From Hydractinia symbiolongicarpus (lineage: Eukaryota > Cnidaria > Hydrozoa > Anthoathecata > Hydractiniidae): DNA of 64,000 bases. Below the pieces are notes generated by a model. The model was not told the DNA's origin. It saw only the letters and a program-made list of their open reading frames with translations, and did no database searches. The position numbers and the translations under genes are program-made. Shown here piece after piece: positions 1 through 10,420 of the stretch (position 1 is the stretch's first letter; each line of letters begins with the position of its first letter). The DNA is taken from NCBI RefSeq assembly GCF_029227915.1, contig NC_079875.1:23987001-24051000 (forward strand), read 5' to 3'.

Positions 1-798
1 TCATTGCGCCACTATACAATGTACAGTCAAACCTTTATAGCTTTGAAAGATTGGTTGCATTATTCATGTGGCAAACATTGTTTAGGAATGCACTGTACAA
101 AAAATTGCCTTTTTTCGTAAACGCGGGTTCACAGTCATTCTTCGTAAGTTGTTTGAATAAGAAGAATACAAAAAATCTATTCGTTTTGCGAGGAAAAGAA
201 TGCACTAGCTCGAAGAATAAACACATAACACATAGGACATTTATTTTTAGTTTGGTACCACCAATTAGTTACTTTACTCTATTTCAGCACATTTTAGCAC
301 TTTTCAATATTATACTCAATAATAAGATATTTAATGCTTACCTTGATGCCCAAAGAAAGTTAAACTTTTCTTTCACGTCAACTTTGATTTTATTTTGAAA
401 TTCTACACCTCATTTTGTAATTGTATTTCTCAATCTGATTGGATGATAATTTCCCATTCGCCGTGACTGCGACGAATGTTGGCAGAGAAAATTACGTCCT
501 ATTTATTGTCCTATTCATTGATCCAAAAACCTTCAGAATGTTACTTCTCTGTGGAATCTTTGAATCAATTGTGAATTGAATCATTATATCCTATCAATAT
601 ATCCAATTGAGATCGTCATCGTGTATTGTGTGAATTTTATTTTGTTCAAACACCAGCGGACTTGCAGTAAACAGTGCCATTATATACAGACATTTATGAA
701 TTAGTATAGTGTAGCATAAGTATATGTTTCATTGTGTTATTATGGTATGTTAATATAAATACAGTTTGTAAGGGTGCGAAAATTACGTATATGCTAAA

Positions 799-918
799 TA
801 TAAATAGTCGCTTTACTCGTGCGACAAACTTTACACACGACAGCGGCTCAGTTTTGCAAAAGACATCTGGTCTGCAAATTATTATGTAAATTTTAAATAT
901 GGCGTTGTAAACTGAAGG
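799..918 (+). promoter_or_regulatory. Candidate promoter and non-coding leader exon
   Basis: A TATA-like stretch (ATATAAATAG, about 799-808) is followed by sequence ending in TGAAG|GTAAAAG at 918/919, a good splice donor. A leader exon spliced to the acceptor at 2693-2694, just before the SMYD4-like ATG, would fit. This rests on motif context only. The alternative is that the SMYD4-like mRNA receives its 5' end by trans-splicing. Confidence 0.25.
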
Positions 919-1760
919 TAAAAGTGAAACTTCTTTTAACCAATTGACGCTAAATTCAGGTTAAACGAGTTAAGAGCCAGTGTATTGGAGTAAAATTGTA
1001 TATATAATGTATATTCACAAAATATATGCTTTAAATATTAGCTACCCCAACAACTACCCCAATTGAGATGCCCCATGTTTACAATTTAACCCTTTCAATC
1101 TTCTTGTTGTTAGCTAGCTAGCTTGCTATAAATATAGCCAGCCAGCTATCAAAATTTATGGAGACATTCAAATTTATATACTAGGTAAAACAGCCTCTAT
1201 TAGTAGCCAAACATGTGCAGTTTTAAAAAGAAAAAGTGTCCATGTAAATCAACTCCAGTGAAAATGTTTCACTGTAGCTTATATTACAGTCAAACTCTAG
1301 CTAGCTGATAACATTTAAAGAACCTTATAATATAACAAATCCTGTGCAATATTCATAGCTATAGTGTTCAAAATTTCTTGTGTTATATATTTTTTGCTGA
1401 TAAATCCAAATATATATGCCATGGATTTACCCTAAAAGTTGTCTTTGATGATTAGTGAGAGAAAAGGCAATTGCAAACTTTTGTATTTTGCATTATTCAC
1501 CTGCTGATGAACGGGTGTTACAAATGATTATTATAAAAGCTGTCGAATTAAATATTCTTACTAAGGTGTAATAGCTAAGGCGTCATAACGAGTTTGTGGA
1601 TTGCATCGTCTTGAAGACAGTTTTTCTAAAAACAAATTAGCATAAAAAAAGCACGTTAATGGCGTAGAAATCACCCATTTCGGACCTAGTTAGTTAGATA
1701 GTTAGAAGTTGGAAAGCAATACTATCCTTGCCAGTGAGGTAGTAACAAAGTCATGATTTA

Positions 1761-2113
1761 GTGCGCCATAGATTAGTGGTTATAGCTCTCGTACTCTGTG
1801 CGGGAGACCAGAATTTGATTCCTCTTGATGGCGATTCAACATGGGCGAGTAAATGTTACCATAGCCCCAGGTTAACCAAAGCCATGTGAGGGAAATTGGG
1901 GAGATGCCACACTGTGTGGGCCTTGGATGTTGCCAGGAGTTGTCTAGTAGAGTGCGGGCCCTAATTGGGTCTGTGTAGCTCAAAATGAGCATTAAATACG
2001 CTAGGACTCTCCATTTAAGCCATGGCCCCTCCTGGAAATAATAGACAGTGTATATCCCTTAATATTTGTGAGGCTAGCTTTAGCCATGTAAAATATGCAC
2101 ATCTATCTATCTA
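1761..2113 (+). mobile_element. tRNA-derived SINE, full-length copy
   Basis: The first 70 bases look like a tRNA: an A-box-like stretch (TTAGTGGTTATAGC) and a B-box-like stretch (AATTTGATTCC). They are followed by an unrelated body and a tail of ATCT repeats. The same head, body and tail recur at 24764-25370, there split by an insertion, and the last 80 bases recur inverted at 36293-36371. Recurrence at three unlinked sites with the same 3' end supports a retroposed SINE family. I do not recognise the family name. Confidence 0.8.
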
Positions 2114-2724
2114 TAATACAGACTGAGAGAATAAAAATATTAATAAGCAAACACCAGACATTGTAGCAATTAAAGATAATAAAATAGAAATCAAACATTC
2201 TCACTAAATTTCAGAATATACAAGTTTTTATTGTTAACTACAATAAAAGTGTTTATAATATTTTTAGCTACTCAGTAGCAGAGTGACCTATGAATTAAAG
2301 TTTGTCTGTCTGAATGATAAAAAATGATAGTACAGACCATTATCTACAATTTTCATTTGGTCTTAAATACAGTGAAAATTATTTTTGCTAGGTAACAGAC
2401 TTAAAACGGCCTAAAGCAGCTAGCTTTAAAAAAATTTTTCTCACATTCTTATCTATGTTTGTCACTGCTTTTCTCTGAATCTGTTCATTAGATTTCTTTG
2501 ATTTGTTGCACAAATAACCCTTGAGTGACATATCTTGATTTTCAAAAAAAAGTTATAATGGTGGCATTAACTTTATACAAAATTTCATTCTTATGCTTAT
2601 GTTTAATATTCGGGTGTGACCTTGTTTTCATTGTGATTTTTTTTATTGTGTAATTGACCATTATTTTTAGGAGGTAAATTTTTTTATCATTTAGATGTCA
2701 ATATCTGTGTGAAGTAAATTTAAA

Positions 2725-4662
2725 ATGCCTGAACAATTTGGTTCATGGTACAGGGAGGTTTGTGATCACCTGCAAAAATCAAACCATTTTGAAGACCTTG
2801 AAAATTTGTTCAACAAACAAACCACAGACAAAACTCGTGTTCAGGTTTTGCTTAAACAGTCTTTACTTACTCATGAAATACAAGAAAATTTTTGTGAGAA
2901 AGCAAATTATAAAAGTAAGGATTTTCGGAATAATGGAAATGCGTTGTATGCCAGTAAAAAATTATGCGAAGCTTTATTGATGTATACAAAAAGCATTGCA
3001 TATGCAGAAAGCAACAGTGAAGAGTTAGCATTGGCATACGGAAACAGATCAGCTGTTTTGTTCGAACTTGGAAAATTTGATCTATGTGAGCATGATATTC
3101 TTCTTTCGTTGGAAAACAATTACCCACAGAAACTTCAATTTAAATTATTGGAACGATTAGGCAAGTGTTATTTCAAAAATAAACAATTCAAGAAAAGTAT
3201 AGAAGCTTTTCAAAAAAGCTTACAGTTGCTACAAAAAAGTGATTTAAACACAGAGAAGAAGAACAACAAAGCTCGCTTGTTGTTTGAGCATATAAATAAA
3301 TACCATGGATCCAACGATAATGTAAATAACTACAGAATTATAAGCAATTCAGTGTATGAGTTAGAAAGGCCGTACATTGAAGATGGGTTAAAAAACAAAA
3401 TGTTTCCATGTGCATCAAAATCTTTTGGTATCGAAGAACAATCTGGCCAAGGTAGATGTGCAGTTGCTTTGAAAGATATACATGCTGGTGAAGTTATTGT
3501 TGTTGAAAAAGCTTTCAGCTCGATATGTTTACCAGAAAGTTTTGAAAATCATTGTTATAATTGCCTAACTAGATTTATTGCGGGTTACCCCTGTAAGAAT
3601 TGTGCTGCAGTGCTGTATTGTTCTTCAACGTGCAAAGAAAAGGACTGGGAGTTGTTCCACAAATATGAATGTTGTTATTTAAACATATTAATTAAAGATG
3701 AAGTGGGTTTAGGTCACCTTGCTCTAAAGATGGTTGTTATGGTCGGTTTAACTGAACTGATTAATTTTGAAGAAAGAAGAGAGAAAAAGAAAAAAAATTT
3801 AAAAGGTATAACAGGACTGAATGAAAACAACATATTCCAGCCAAATGATTATTTTTGTGTGTACTCTTTAACCGGTAATAGCCAATCAAGAAAACCATCT
3901 GATCTTTTTCGTAGAACTTTGTTGGCGATATATTTATCCAAGATATTGGCCAAATCCGGCTTTGTGATTAGCAGTGTGGAAAATGATGTTGGTTTGATTG
4001 CAACGCACTTGCTAAAACAAATTCAAATGCTCCCTTGTAATGCACATGAAGTTTCAGAACTTTACATGGAGGGAACCGAATTTGCTCAGGCTGAACTTCG
4101 AGAAATTGGATCAGCAGCATATACAACATTAAGCTTATTAAATCATTCATGTGACCCATCTGTTGTGCGGCATTGCTATGGTGATACTTGTGTTCTTCGT
4201 GCCGTGAAATATATTAAAAAGGGCAACCCCATTGTTGATAATTATGGTTTTCTTTATGCAGTTGAGGAAAAAAGCAGTAGGGAACAACATTTACTGGAGC
4301 AGTATTATTTTTCTTGTGAATGCATACCATGTAGGGAAGACTGGCCTTTGTATAGCAATTTAAATGAATCTCCACCTGCTTTTGTATGTGCAAACTGCAA
4401 GAGTGTTTTATCTGGTCATGTTTGTAGAAATTGTAATTTTGTTGATAATGAATTAGCAAATTTTGATAATATTCAAGAGAAATTCCAAGATTGCATGAAC
4501 AATGTGCTGGAAACAGGAAGCATTTATGAAAATTTACCAATGCTTTTAAAATATTTAGATCTAGTCTCTAAAAAGGCCAAACTGCCTATTATTCATTTAA
4601 ATAATTGCCAAGAAATTGTAAAATTATGCTTTTCTATGCAGGGGAATTTTGTAAAACTTTAG
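2725..4662 (+). CDS. SMYD4: SMYD4-like SET and MYND domain protein
   Basis: A single uninterrupted 645-codon frame. Residues about 67-175 form TPR-like helical repeats. Residues about 230-265 are the first part of the SET domain (SFGIEEQSGQGRCAVALKDI). Residues 276-317 are a MYND zinc finger with the Cys/His spacing of CYNC, CKNC, CSSTC and HKYEC. The SET core has NHSCDP at about 473 and DNYG at about 505, followed by the post-SET cysteines CECIPC at about 531. TPR followed by a split SET-MYND is the SMYD4 arrangement; family members are lysine methyltransferases or regulators in nucleus and cytoplasm. It is shorter at the C-terminus than vertebrate SMYD4 (about 800 aa), ending after a helical stretch. 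An AATAAA 88 bases past the stop supports this end. A splice acceptor at 2693-2694 precedes the ATG. It is intronless, unlike its neighbours. Confidence 0.85.
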   Translation: MPEQFGSWYREVCDHLQKSNHFEDLENLFNKQTTDKTRVQVLLKQSLLTHEIQENFCEKANYKSKDFRNNGNALYASKKLCEALLMYTKSIAYAESNSEELALAYGNRSAVLFELGKFDLCEHDILLSLENNYPQKLQFKLLERLGKCYFKNKQFKKSIEAFQKSLQLLQKSDLNTEKKNNKARLLFEHINKYHGSNDNVNNYRIISNSVYELERPYIEDGLKNKMFPCASKSFGIEEQSGQGRCAVALKDIHAGEVIVVEKAFSSICLPESFENHCYNCLTRFIAGYPCKNCAAVLYCSSTCKEKDWELFHKYECCYLNILIKDEVGLGHLALKMVVMVGLTELINFEERREKKKKNLKGITGLNENNIFQPNDYFCVYSLTGNSQSRKPSDLFRRTLLAIYLSKILAKSGFVISSVENDVGLIATHLLKQIQMLPCNAHEVSELYMEGTEFAQAELREIGSAAYTTLSLLNHSCDPSVVRHCYGDTCVLRAVKYIKKGNPIVDNYGFLYAVEEKSSREQHLLEQYYFSCECIPCREDWPLYSNLNESPPAFVCANCKSVLSGHVCRNCNFVDNELANFDNIQEKFQDCMNNVLETGSIYENLPMLLKYLDLVSKKAKLPIIHLNNCQEIVKLCFSMQGNFVKL

Positions 4663-4749
4663 ATCCTGTTAGTTTAAGATTTAGATTGGTTATTCCTAAT
4701 GCAGGCTTGGTTGTGAAAAAAGGTGGTGGTGCGTGGTACCCAAATAGCA

Positions 4750-4755
4750 AATAAA
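4750..4755 (+). terminator. Polyadenylation signal of SMYD4-like gene
   Basis: AATAAA at 4750-4755, overlapped by a second copy at 4755-4760, 88 bases after the stop codon. It is the first canonical signal downstream. Confidence 0.55.
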
Positions 4756-5614
4756 ATAAAATCTCACGTTCATGGCTTGTGCCCCAGGTCATGTTGACAA
4801 AATGGTGTGCGAAGTATGGAAAAAAGCTAATTATCAACATAGAAATGGTATATAGATGTCAGTAACTTATTTGCTTCATCTACTTACCAAGGTTCAGCAC
4901 TAAACTTAATATTTGACCCTTGATGATCTCTGAACAGTTGAAATTCAGCAGTGGTAAAACAGGCAGTATTGTGGATACCCGCGTCTAAAAATTATTCCAC
5001 ATTTTTACTTTTGGTCACTTTTCATCACACCTAAGGAGCTTGTCGAATATATCTAAGAAAAGTGTGGTGCCAAGCAAAGAAAGCAAGACTATGTGAAACT
5101 AATTTTGAGAAAGTGTTTTAAATTTATTGTGACTTAGGGTTTCATTAGGGTTAAACCTAAAGTCATGTTTTTATTATGTAACTTTTTATTTATAAAAATG
5201 TTAACAAACAATGTATTATTTAGTTTCGGATATTGTGATATTAATAAAAAAATACAAATGTGTAATCAGTAATTGCGTTGTGTTTCAGGAGGTGTAATAC
5301 CTTGATTACTTCCCGTCTATATTTACTGTAAGTTTTATCACAAGTATTTGGTTGCTATAATTCATATATTATGATAAAATAATTATGGAATGATAAACTT
5401 TATTTATTAGATTTTCAGTTTTTTAAAAATATGTTGTTGAACAAGGTATACATTGAGGGCACCAATATTAAAATTAGGGAAGATGGGTGGTTCTAAAATG
5501 GCAAATGTAGCGTCACATAATTAATTAGCCCCTCATCCATTGCTTATGTTTGAGTAGCTCACAAATAATTTTCCAATCAAACTTGCTAATCTAATTAATC
5601 ACACTTTTTTTTAG
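4756..5614. other. SMYD4-PIGB intergenic spacer
   Basis: AT-rich sequence without a supported gene. I looked for extra C-terminal SMYD4 exons and saw none. It ends in a pyrimidine tract and acceptor (CACTTTTTTTTAG at 5614) only 5 bases before the PIGB start codon. A further AATAAA lies near 5242. Confidence 0.55.
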
Positions 5615-5619
5615 GTAAA

Positions 5620-8600
5620 ATGACAATACGAAAAAGAAATATTTCTTTAGAAAAAGACAACATTGGTAGCGTGCCATGTCAAAGTCTCAAAGTGAACTCA
5701 TGGATTGCTTTACTGTTGAGGAACAAATTTTTGATTGCATTAATAATTCGTTTGTCTTCAGTGTTTTTAACTAAGACATTCTTCGTTCCTGACGAGTATT
5801 GGCAAAGTACAGAGATAGCTCATCGAAAAGTTTTTGGATATGGATACGTTACCTGGGAATGGAAAGAGAAAATCAGATCATATTTGCATCCATTTGTTTT
5901 CGAACTTTATTTTCACATGTTGAAATCTTGCCAGTTGGACACCACAAATGCTGTAGTTTTTGGTCCACATATCTTGCAAGCTTTTCTTACAGCAATATGT
6001 GACGTCTCTGTTTATTACCTTTGCTTGAAAATATACAACAATACTAACATAGCTACTATTTCATTTACTCTGCAACTTTCTTCTTGGTTTGTTTATTACA
6101 CAGGTTCAAGAACATTATCCAACACAGCTGAAATGTGTTTTGCTTGTATTGGCTTGTCGTTTTTCCCTTTTTTTCGGGCCAGTGAATACGATAGTGATAG
6201 GAAACAGAGGGGAAATAATTTATGTCTTGCTTTACTATTTGGTGGTATTGCATGTATTATAAGACCCACCTCACTGATTATTTTTGGTGTTTTATTTTTA
6301 TCAGCATTAAACAGAGGAGGTTTTATCTCCAATTTCATCGCTTCAGGTGTTAAAGTTTTTCCTTGTTTACTGGTGTTGTCGTTTGGTGTGGATTTTTATT
6401 ACAATCAAGAATTTTGTCTTGTGCATTGGAATTTTTTTAAGTTTAATGTCTTTCAAAATTTAAGTGGTTTTTATGGAGTACATTCTTTTCATTGGTATTT
6501 AACACAAGGTCTGCCAGTTGTTTTGTTTGTTCACATTATTTTCGTTGTATGTGGGTTTTGTTATGGTAAGAAGAATAGTGTTATCAGCCTGATCACCGTG
6601 TTATACGTTGTAATTCACAGGTATGGTAATTTTTGGTGTCTAACCTTTAAGCAGAAATCTTGAATGTTTGATATGTTTGATACGATGACTGTGCTGTTAC
6701 CGAGTGTATTGCTTAATGTAACCAATCAATGCACTGGTTCAAGGGATAGAACAACAATTTTTTACACATTTCTATTTTTTTAAACAACATGATCTGTTCT
6801 ATCTAGCAAAGCAAGACACATTGTATTTGTTGATGTTTCAAATGCATTTTGTTTAACAGTTTGAAATGAAAATGTTGATTTTTTTGGTAAAAATTACTTG
6901 CTAAAAATGCCAAAAGTAAAATTAACTATTTTTAATTAATTAATTTTTTTAGTTTGATTGAACACAAAGAGTTTCGTTTTCTTCTACCAATTGTTCCATT
7001 AATTATGTGTATTGCTGGTCCTGGGTTGCAAGAACTTTCTAAGTCGTTTAAATGTAAACAAACCACATTATTGCTGATTACATTGCTCATGAATATCTTT
7101 CCAGTGACTTACTTCTCTGTCATCCATCAAAAAGGTGTCTTGGATGTTGTAAAATACTTGCGACATGAGATAGAAACAGGAAAGGACATTGATGTTCTAT
7201 ATTTGATGCCATGCCATTCAACACCATACTATAGGTTAGTGCAGGTGATGCTTGTGTAGTTTTTCCTATCTGTTGTATTGTTTTGTGGAATTTGAGGACA
7301 TGATTTTTGTTAGCAATTGATTTTCTTGTATTGTTAGATGTTCTATTTGTTAAATAAATTAAGCGAAGTTCATATGAGCATGCACAGCGCCGTAGCATTT
7401 GTTTACTAAATGTTGCAACACGGCTATTGGTGGCAGTAAAGGTAATATATGCGGGCTTTCTTTTAACCAATCACAGTCCTGCCTAGGTCTGTGTGAAAAT
7501 CTAATTCTTTGTGCATTTGTATGGCTTTGTCTTGTGCGTACTCACAAAACTTATTAAATGGTCAATTACCTATTAAAGAAAATATTTCTTTTTAAGATTT
7601 AAAAAAATATTATTTATGTAACTTTTTCTTTTTTAATGTCATCTTCATTTCATGTGTTAATCCAATTTATTGCAGTTTTATTACATTTTTATTACATTTT
7701 AATTTTCTTTTTGTTTTAAACTTTGTTTAGTTATATTCACTGCAACATTTCAATGAAATTTCTGACATGTCAACCAAACCAAACAAACGGATATATAGAA
7801 GAAGCCAAAAAATTTTATGCGAACCCTTCAGAGTGGTTAGAAATGGAGGTCGTGAATAATAAGCTATACAATCCCACTCATGTAGTAGCGTTTGATGTAT
7901 TAGCACAGGTGAGTTTCAGAAATAGGTGGAGAAAAAGAATAGAATGCAAGTATTATTAGAGGCCTGTGAATCCAAAGTAATAAAAGTTAGCACAACAGTG
8001 CTGACGTTTGGTGGCCAATTTAGAGGCACTTCACAGGTTAGCACGATATATTCTTTTTTACTCTGAGGACTTAAAATTCAAAATTTATCTCAACTAATAT
8101 CTTTTGCAGACGTGTTATTATTTCTATTCATTGACAACTTTGACTTTGTTTCCCTTAAAGTCGATTTTTCAAGATTTGAAATAACTTAAGATGCACATTC
8201 GGATTAAAATAAAGTCAAGTGGTTTTTTCCTTTGTCTACAACAAACAACGTATTAAAAACCTAACGTTTATTTTTTCTCTCGCTTTTTTCCACATCCTTT
8301 AGAACAAGGTCAGTTCTGCTGACGTTATAAAAAAGTGGCACTCAGCGGCGGCATAAAAAATATGTCCTTATATCAATGTAGCTTGGCTTTCAGGTTGGCA
8401 ATGCAAAATGCTGACATGCATTTACAGCATTACTATATCATGTTTTATAATAACATACAATTGTTATTATTTTTCAGCGTGATACTCATTAAAACATATT
8501 TCAGCTTAGTTGGAACTCTTATTTAAAATAACATGCATCAGCCTTTTCCCCTGTTATGAGACAGTGGTTAGCCCACTGTGTAATTGACTATCTTAAGCCA

Positions 8601-9863
8601 TAGTTAATTCAATGGTCGCTTAAAACATTCTCATTTCTATTCTGTTTACTTGCATTGCAACAATGGGAAACCTTTAATCTTACATTTTTGTGTTACTGGA
8701 AAAATATATTGAAATCTAAGTACTTTTTTATTTTTTTTTTTAGAATGCAAAAGACGTTTTGGCATTGTCAGGGTATTTTAAAGTATGTTATTTTATTATT
8801 TTTAATTTAATTTTTCATCATTTAGGTCCAAATGAACAAATATTTATATTTGACTTTTAGAAATTTAGATATTATTGCGTACAGAGAAAACTCAAAAGGG
8901 AATGTAGCCTTTTGTTTTATATCTGAGAAGTTCTATTACACCTGATCCATGCTGACCTGGTTTTAAAGGCTGTACTTTAAATCTCCAGACTTCTTTCTAC
9001 GCATATGATATATATATACTATATATATATCATAATGCTGTTACTTCTCAAAGACAGAACATGTATTATTCTAAAAATAGAATACGAAATCCAAAACATT
9101 GAGTTTATTTTTACATTAAAAAATTAAAACCTCAAAAAACTTTAATTAAAACCTACAAAACATTTTCACCTTAGGGTGTACTATTTTTAGTGGAAATCAG
9201 GTGTCCTCAATAACTTTTCTGCCCCTGGCAGTGCAAAGCTAAAATATATTGAAAAAACTATAAACAGACCCTGCAGTAGAGAGTATTTTTAAAAGTTTAT
9301 GTTTTTTCACAACAATTTATTGGTTATTTCTAATCACATGATCAGTCTGATTAACCGGCAATAAAACAATAAAAACAAAACAAGAAGAAGATTTAACTAA
9401 ACTAAAAACTATAAGCCAAAACATATTATTATTAAATATTAAAGACAAATAAATTACGTACCATGCCATAACACATATGGGTTGTTTAAGAAAGTAAACT
9501 AAGCATGGAAATTTCGATTGTCTATGGGTGAAATATTAATACTAAAAAATCTTGAATGAAATTCAGATTAATGACGTAAATACTTCTCTAAAAAATTTTT
9601 TGAGATTATGCTTTAGAAGAGTTTCTTATTTAAGTCATGTCTGTTATGTTTCTCTTTGTGTGTTTATTTTTGTTGCATTATGTATGTTAACATGTGTCAA
9701 CTTTATGGGGTTAATTCATATACCTTGCAACCAGAATGTAGACAATAACAGTCTTTTTGTTTTATTTTTATTTTTTTAGGAGATCACTTTTTTTCATAGT
9801 CACTTTCCAGAGGGACGTGTTGGGCAGTACGTAGATGTTTACCAAAAACAAGATGTAACTTAA
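5620..9863 (+). CDS. PIGB: GPI mannosyltransferase 3 (PIG-B)
   Basis: Five exons: 5620-6620, 6953-7234, 7731-7908, 8744-8782, 9780-9863. Together they make 1584 nt, 527 aa, with consistent phases; the human protein has 554 aa. PIG-B adds the third mannose to the GPI-anchor precursor in the ER lumen using dolichol-phosphate mannose. Family GT22 marks are visible: PDEYWQ at residues 57-62 in the first luminal loop, GYGYVTWEW soon after, and HKEFRFLLP at 338-346. Hydrophobic segments between them fit a multi-pass ER membrane enzyme. The last exon reads FHSHFPEGRVGQYVDVY, the conserved C-terminal part. The start is the first ATG after a splice acceptor at 5613-5614, leaving a 5-base leader. Confidence 0.95.
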
Positions 9864-10388
9864 TATTTTCCTGTGTTCATTGTCGGGCCCACCTATTTTC
9901 AGACTCTACCTTGGGCAATAATACAATGGCTGTTCTGCTGCTTATTATTATATACTTTTTAATATAATATTTAATATTTTAAATCATGAAAGCGAAACAG
10001 ATTAGTACTCAAAGTTTAAAAAATAGCGTTTTTTTCAATCAGTTTTATTTGTTATTTGTATAATGAGCTATTTTACCAAAAAGAAAAGCGTAGCAGTTTT
10101 AAAGCTAGTGCCAAGTAGAATCTGTACACCATAAAAAGATGTCTTCATAATATTCTGATCTTGGGAGCTGCAGGAAATGTATGGGTGAGTTCTCTACTCA
10201 CTGTACCCATGGTTCAAAACATCTGAATTGCATAGTCCAGGGGATTAAGCAGAGCTGCCTGTTTTAATTCACGTTTTTGTATTACATCTATTTAGGTTTA
10301 AAACTGGTTATTTTCTTATAGTTTTGGGTGTCCATTGTCCTCTGTCAATAAAAATGCTATTATATTTAAAGAACCATTTTGTTTTTAT
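9864..10388. other. PIGB 3' untranslated region and PIGB-UBA6 spacer
   Basis: No coding sequence. It runs from the PIGB stop to the UBA6 leader acceptor and contains the likely PIGB polyadenylation signal near its end. The spacing is unusually tight and is discussed in the findings. Confidence 0.6.
10347..10352 (+). terminator. Polyadenylation signal of PIGB
   Basis: AATAAA in the stretch GTCAATAAAAATGC, 484 bases past the PIGB stop and 38 bases upstream of the UBA6 leader acceptor at 10389-10390. It is the only canonical signal I found in this spacer. Confidence 0.5.
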
Positions 10389-10420
10389 AGTTGTACTAAA
10401 AATAAAGTAGAAGAATAAAA
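10389..10420 (+). promoter_or_regulatory. Splice acceptor and short leader before UBA6
   Basis: TTGTTTTTATAG ends at 10390 and is followed by 30 bases of leader and the ATG. With no upstream exon evident in the short spacer, this is a candidate trans-splice acceptor, or the end of a 5' UTR intron. Confidence 0.45.

Larger units (their letters stand above)
1..2694. other. Upstream intergenic region
   Basis: No convincing coding sequence was found. The longest open frame (51-398) has no recognisable domain, no splice context and a low-complexity AT-driven composition. The stretch holds a possible promoter with a 5' leader exon near 799-918 and one tRNA-derived SINE at 1761-2113, both listed separately. 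The rest is AT-rich sequence with GCTA-type short runs around 1115-1150. Confidence 0.6.

Noticed and set aside
51-398. 115-codon open frame near the window start
   Set aside because: No domain, no splice or start context, and composition typical of random AT-rich sequence. An opposite-strand frame overlaps it.
1761-1835. Possible tRNA gene
   Set aside because: A tRNA-like head is present but the acceptor stem does not close. The sequence continues into a repeated body found elsewhere, so it is a SINE.
4663-5614. Additional 3' exons of the SMYD4-like gene
   Set aside because: No acceptor followed by family-like coding sequence was found, and AATAAA lies soon after the stop at 4662.
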